Source of the DNA: Phymatolithon calcareum
Taxonomy: Eukaryota; Rhodophyta; Florideophyceae; Hapalidiales
DNA: 64,000 bases
Direction of reading: 5' to 3'
Assembly (NCBI GenBank): GCA_977006965.1
Contig: OZ345365.1
Location: 806,001-870,000, forward strand
Positions 63,259-64,000 of this stretch are shown piece after piece (the first letter of the stretch is position 1; the number at the start of each line of letters is the position of its first letter). A model generated the notes under the pieces. It was not told the origin of the DNA, searched no databases, and was given only the letters and a program-made list of their open reading frames with translations. A program made the position numbers and the translations under genes.

Positions 63259-64000
63259 TCCTTCGGGACACCGGAATTTCCTGGGGCAAGGTTGCCACTT
63301 TTCGGTACTGTGGCAAGTTCTCGAAATGTGTGCTCAGAATAATGCATGGTTCATTGGTTTTCCAGTCATCCTGTTGCGAGCTGTTCTCCCTTTTATCTTC
63401 TTCTTCATCCTGGCTAGCTGCTTCACCGCTGCTGGACCATCTTTCTCTTCGAGTTCAGAGATGTATTCCTGGTATTGCTCGCTCTTTCGCTGGTTGACTT
63501 TGGTTCTCACTTGATATTTGCATTCGTGATATCGGTCTCAGTCTTCTGATGATTTGGATAGTCTAGCACGCTTGTATAGTTTCTTTTGCTTCAGGGCCAG
63601 TTTGTCCAGTTCAGCGCTCCAAAACGGTTTGTAGCGCGAGGGAATTCGTTTTTTACCCTTCAGGGGTCACACCAGGTCTTCACCAATTTCTTGTACCACT
63701 GATGTAGTTGCCGTGAGGTGTCGCACTGCTGGAGTCCCGCTATGATTCCGGGCAGTTCCGCACGATACTTCAGACACTCTTTTTCTTGTTTCGTCTTCTG
63801 ACGCGTTTTCGAGCCGATATCCACTATCTTCCTGTAGATATCCTCCACTTGTTCCGAGGTGGGCGTCTCTGCAGTTCTTGAATAAGTTCTTGCATTTGCT
63901 CTTTGATGGTAACTTTCGTTTTGGTGCCCGCCCAGTCCCGTACACTGACTGGTCTCTTGGTCTGGCTCTCGTCGCGTTCCTGTCGGCTTCTGAGACGTGT

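Larger units (their letters stand above)
60895..64000 (-). mobile_element. LINE family B, copy 2, running off the window
   Basis: On the minus strand, from the window edge: the pre-RT segment (63990-63400, with 'LDKLALKQKKLYKRARLSK' and 'QYQEYISELEEKDG'), the RT (63258-61516) interrupted by a solo LTR (62087-62516), then the C-terminal region and a 3' UTR ending in an A-rich tail at 60900-60925. The 5' part with ORF1 and the endonuclease lies beyond 64000 or only partly inside. Confidence 0.8.

Overview
This is eukaryotic nuclear DNA that is almost entirely repetitive. It holds one clear conserved cellular gene: an apparently intronless K+-dependent Na+/Ca2+ exchanger (SLC24/NCKX type) at 33905-35509 on the minus strand. 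There are no operons, Shine-Dalgarno sites, rRNA genes or CRISPR arrays. Around the exchanger lie LTR, LINE, SINE and TIR elements, many with readable target-site duplications (TSDs). An intronless host gene in a repeat-rich genome fits an alga or another protist, but the sequence does not fix the taxon.

Layout. 1-1.9 kb: a dispersed repeat and the tail of a large repeat unit. 3.2 kb: a broken hAT-type transposase with a BED finger. 4.23-6.15 kb: a complete small LTR retroelement with identical 310-bp LTRs, a GTAAC TSD and one 371-aa ORF carrying two AT-hooks. 6.8-32.1 kb: a head-to-tail array of about 7-kb units (copies at 6.8-14.2, 14.2-22.6 and 25.6-32.1 kb) with a partial inverted copy at 22.6-25.3 kb. 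Each forward unit has an intact 160/161-aa acidic ORF on the minus strand behind a positionally conserved TATA box. The rest of the unit is full of indels. Two tRNA-derived SINEs and several LINE pieces sit inside the array, and comparing units shows filled and empty sites.

32.6-33.9 kb: a TA-flanked MITE and a LINE fragment in opposed orientations. 33.9-35.5 kb: the exchanger. 36-42.6 kb: truncated retroposons, a TIR element and AT-rich palindromes. 43.1 kb: a candidate secreted cysteine-rich protein. 43.6-45.1 kb: a pogo-like MITE and a decayed CENP-B-type transposase. 45.3 kb: a foldback. 46-46.7 kb: a LINE 3' part. 46.9-49.6 kb: uncertain ORFs that could be a spliced or decayed host gene. 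50.3-64 kb: LINEs of one related group, with ORF1, endonuclease and reverse transcriptase regions, two solo-LTR-like insertions and a near-perfect foldback at 59.3 kb.

The most promising unknown is the tandem unit with its constrained acidic protein family. The small AT-hook LTR element comes next. Identities and homologies were judged by eye from the sequence; no database search was run.
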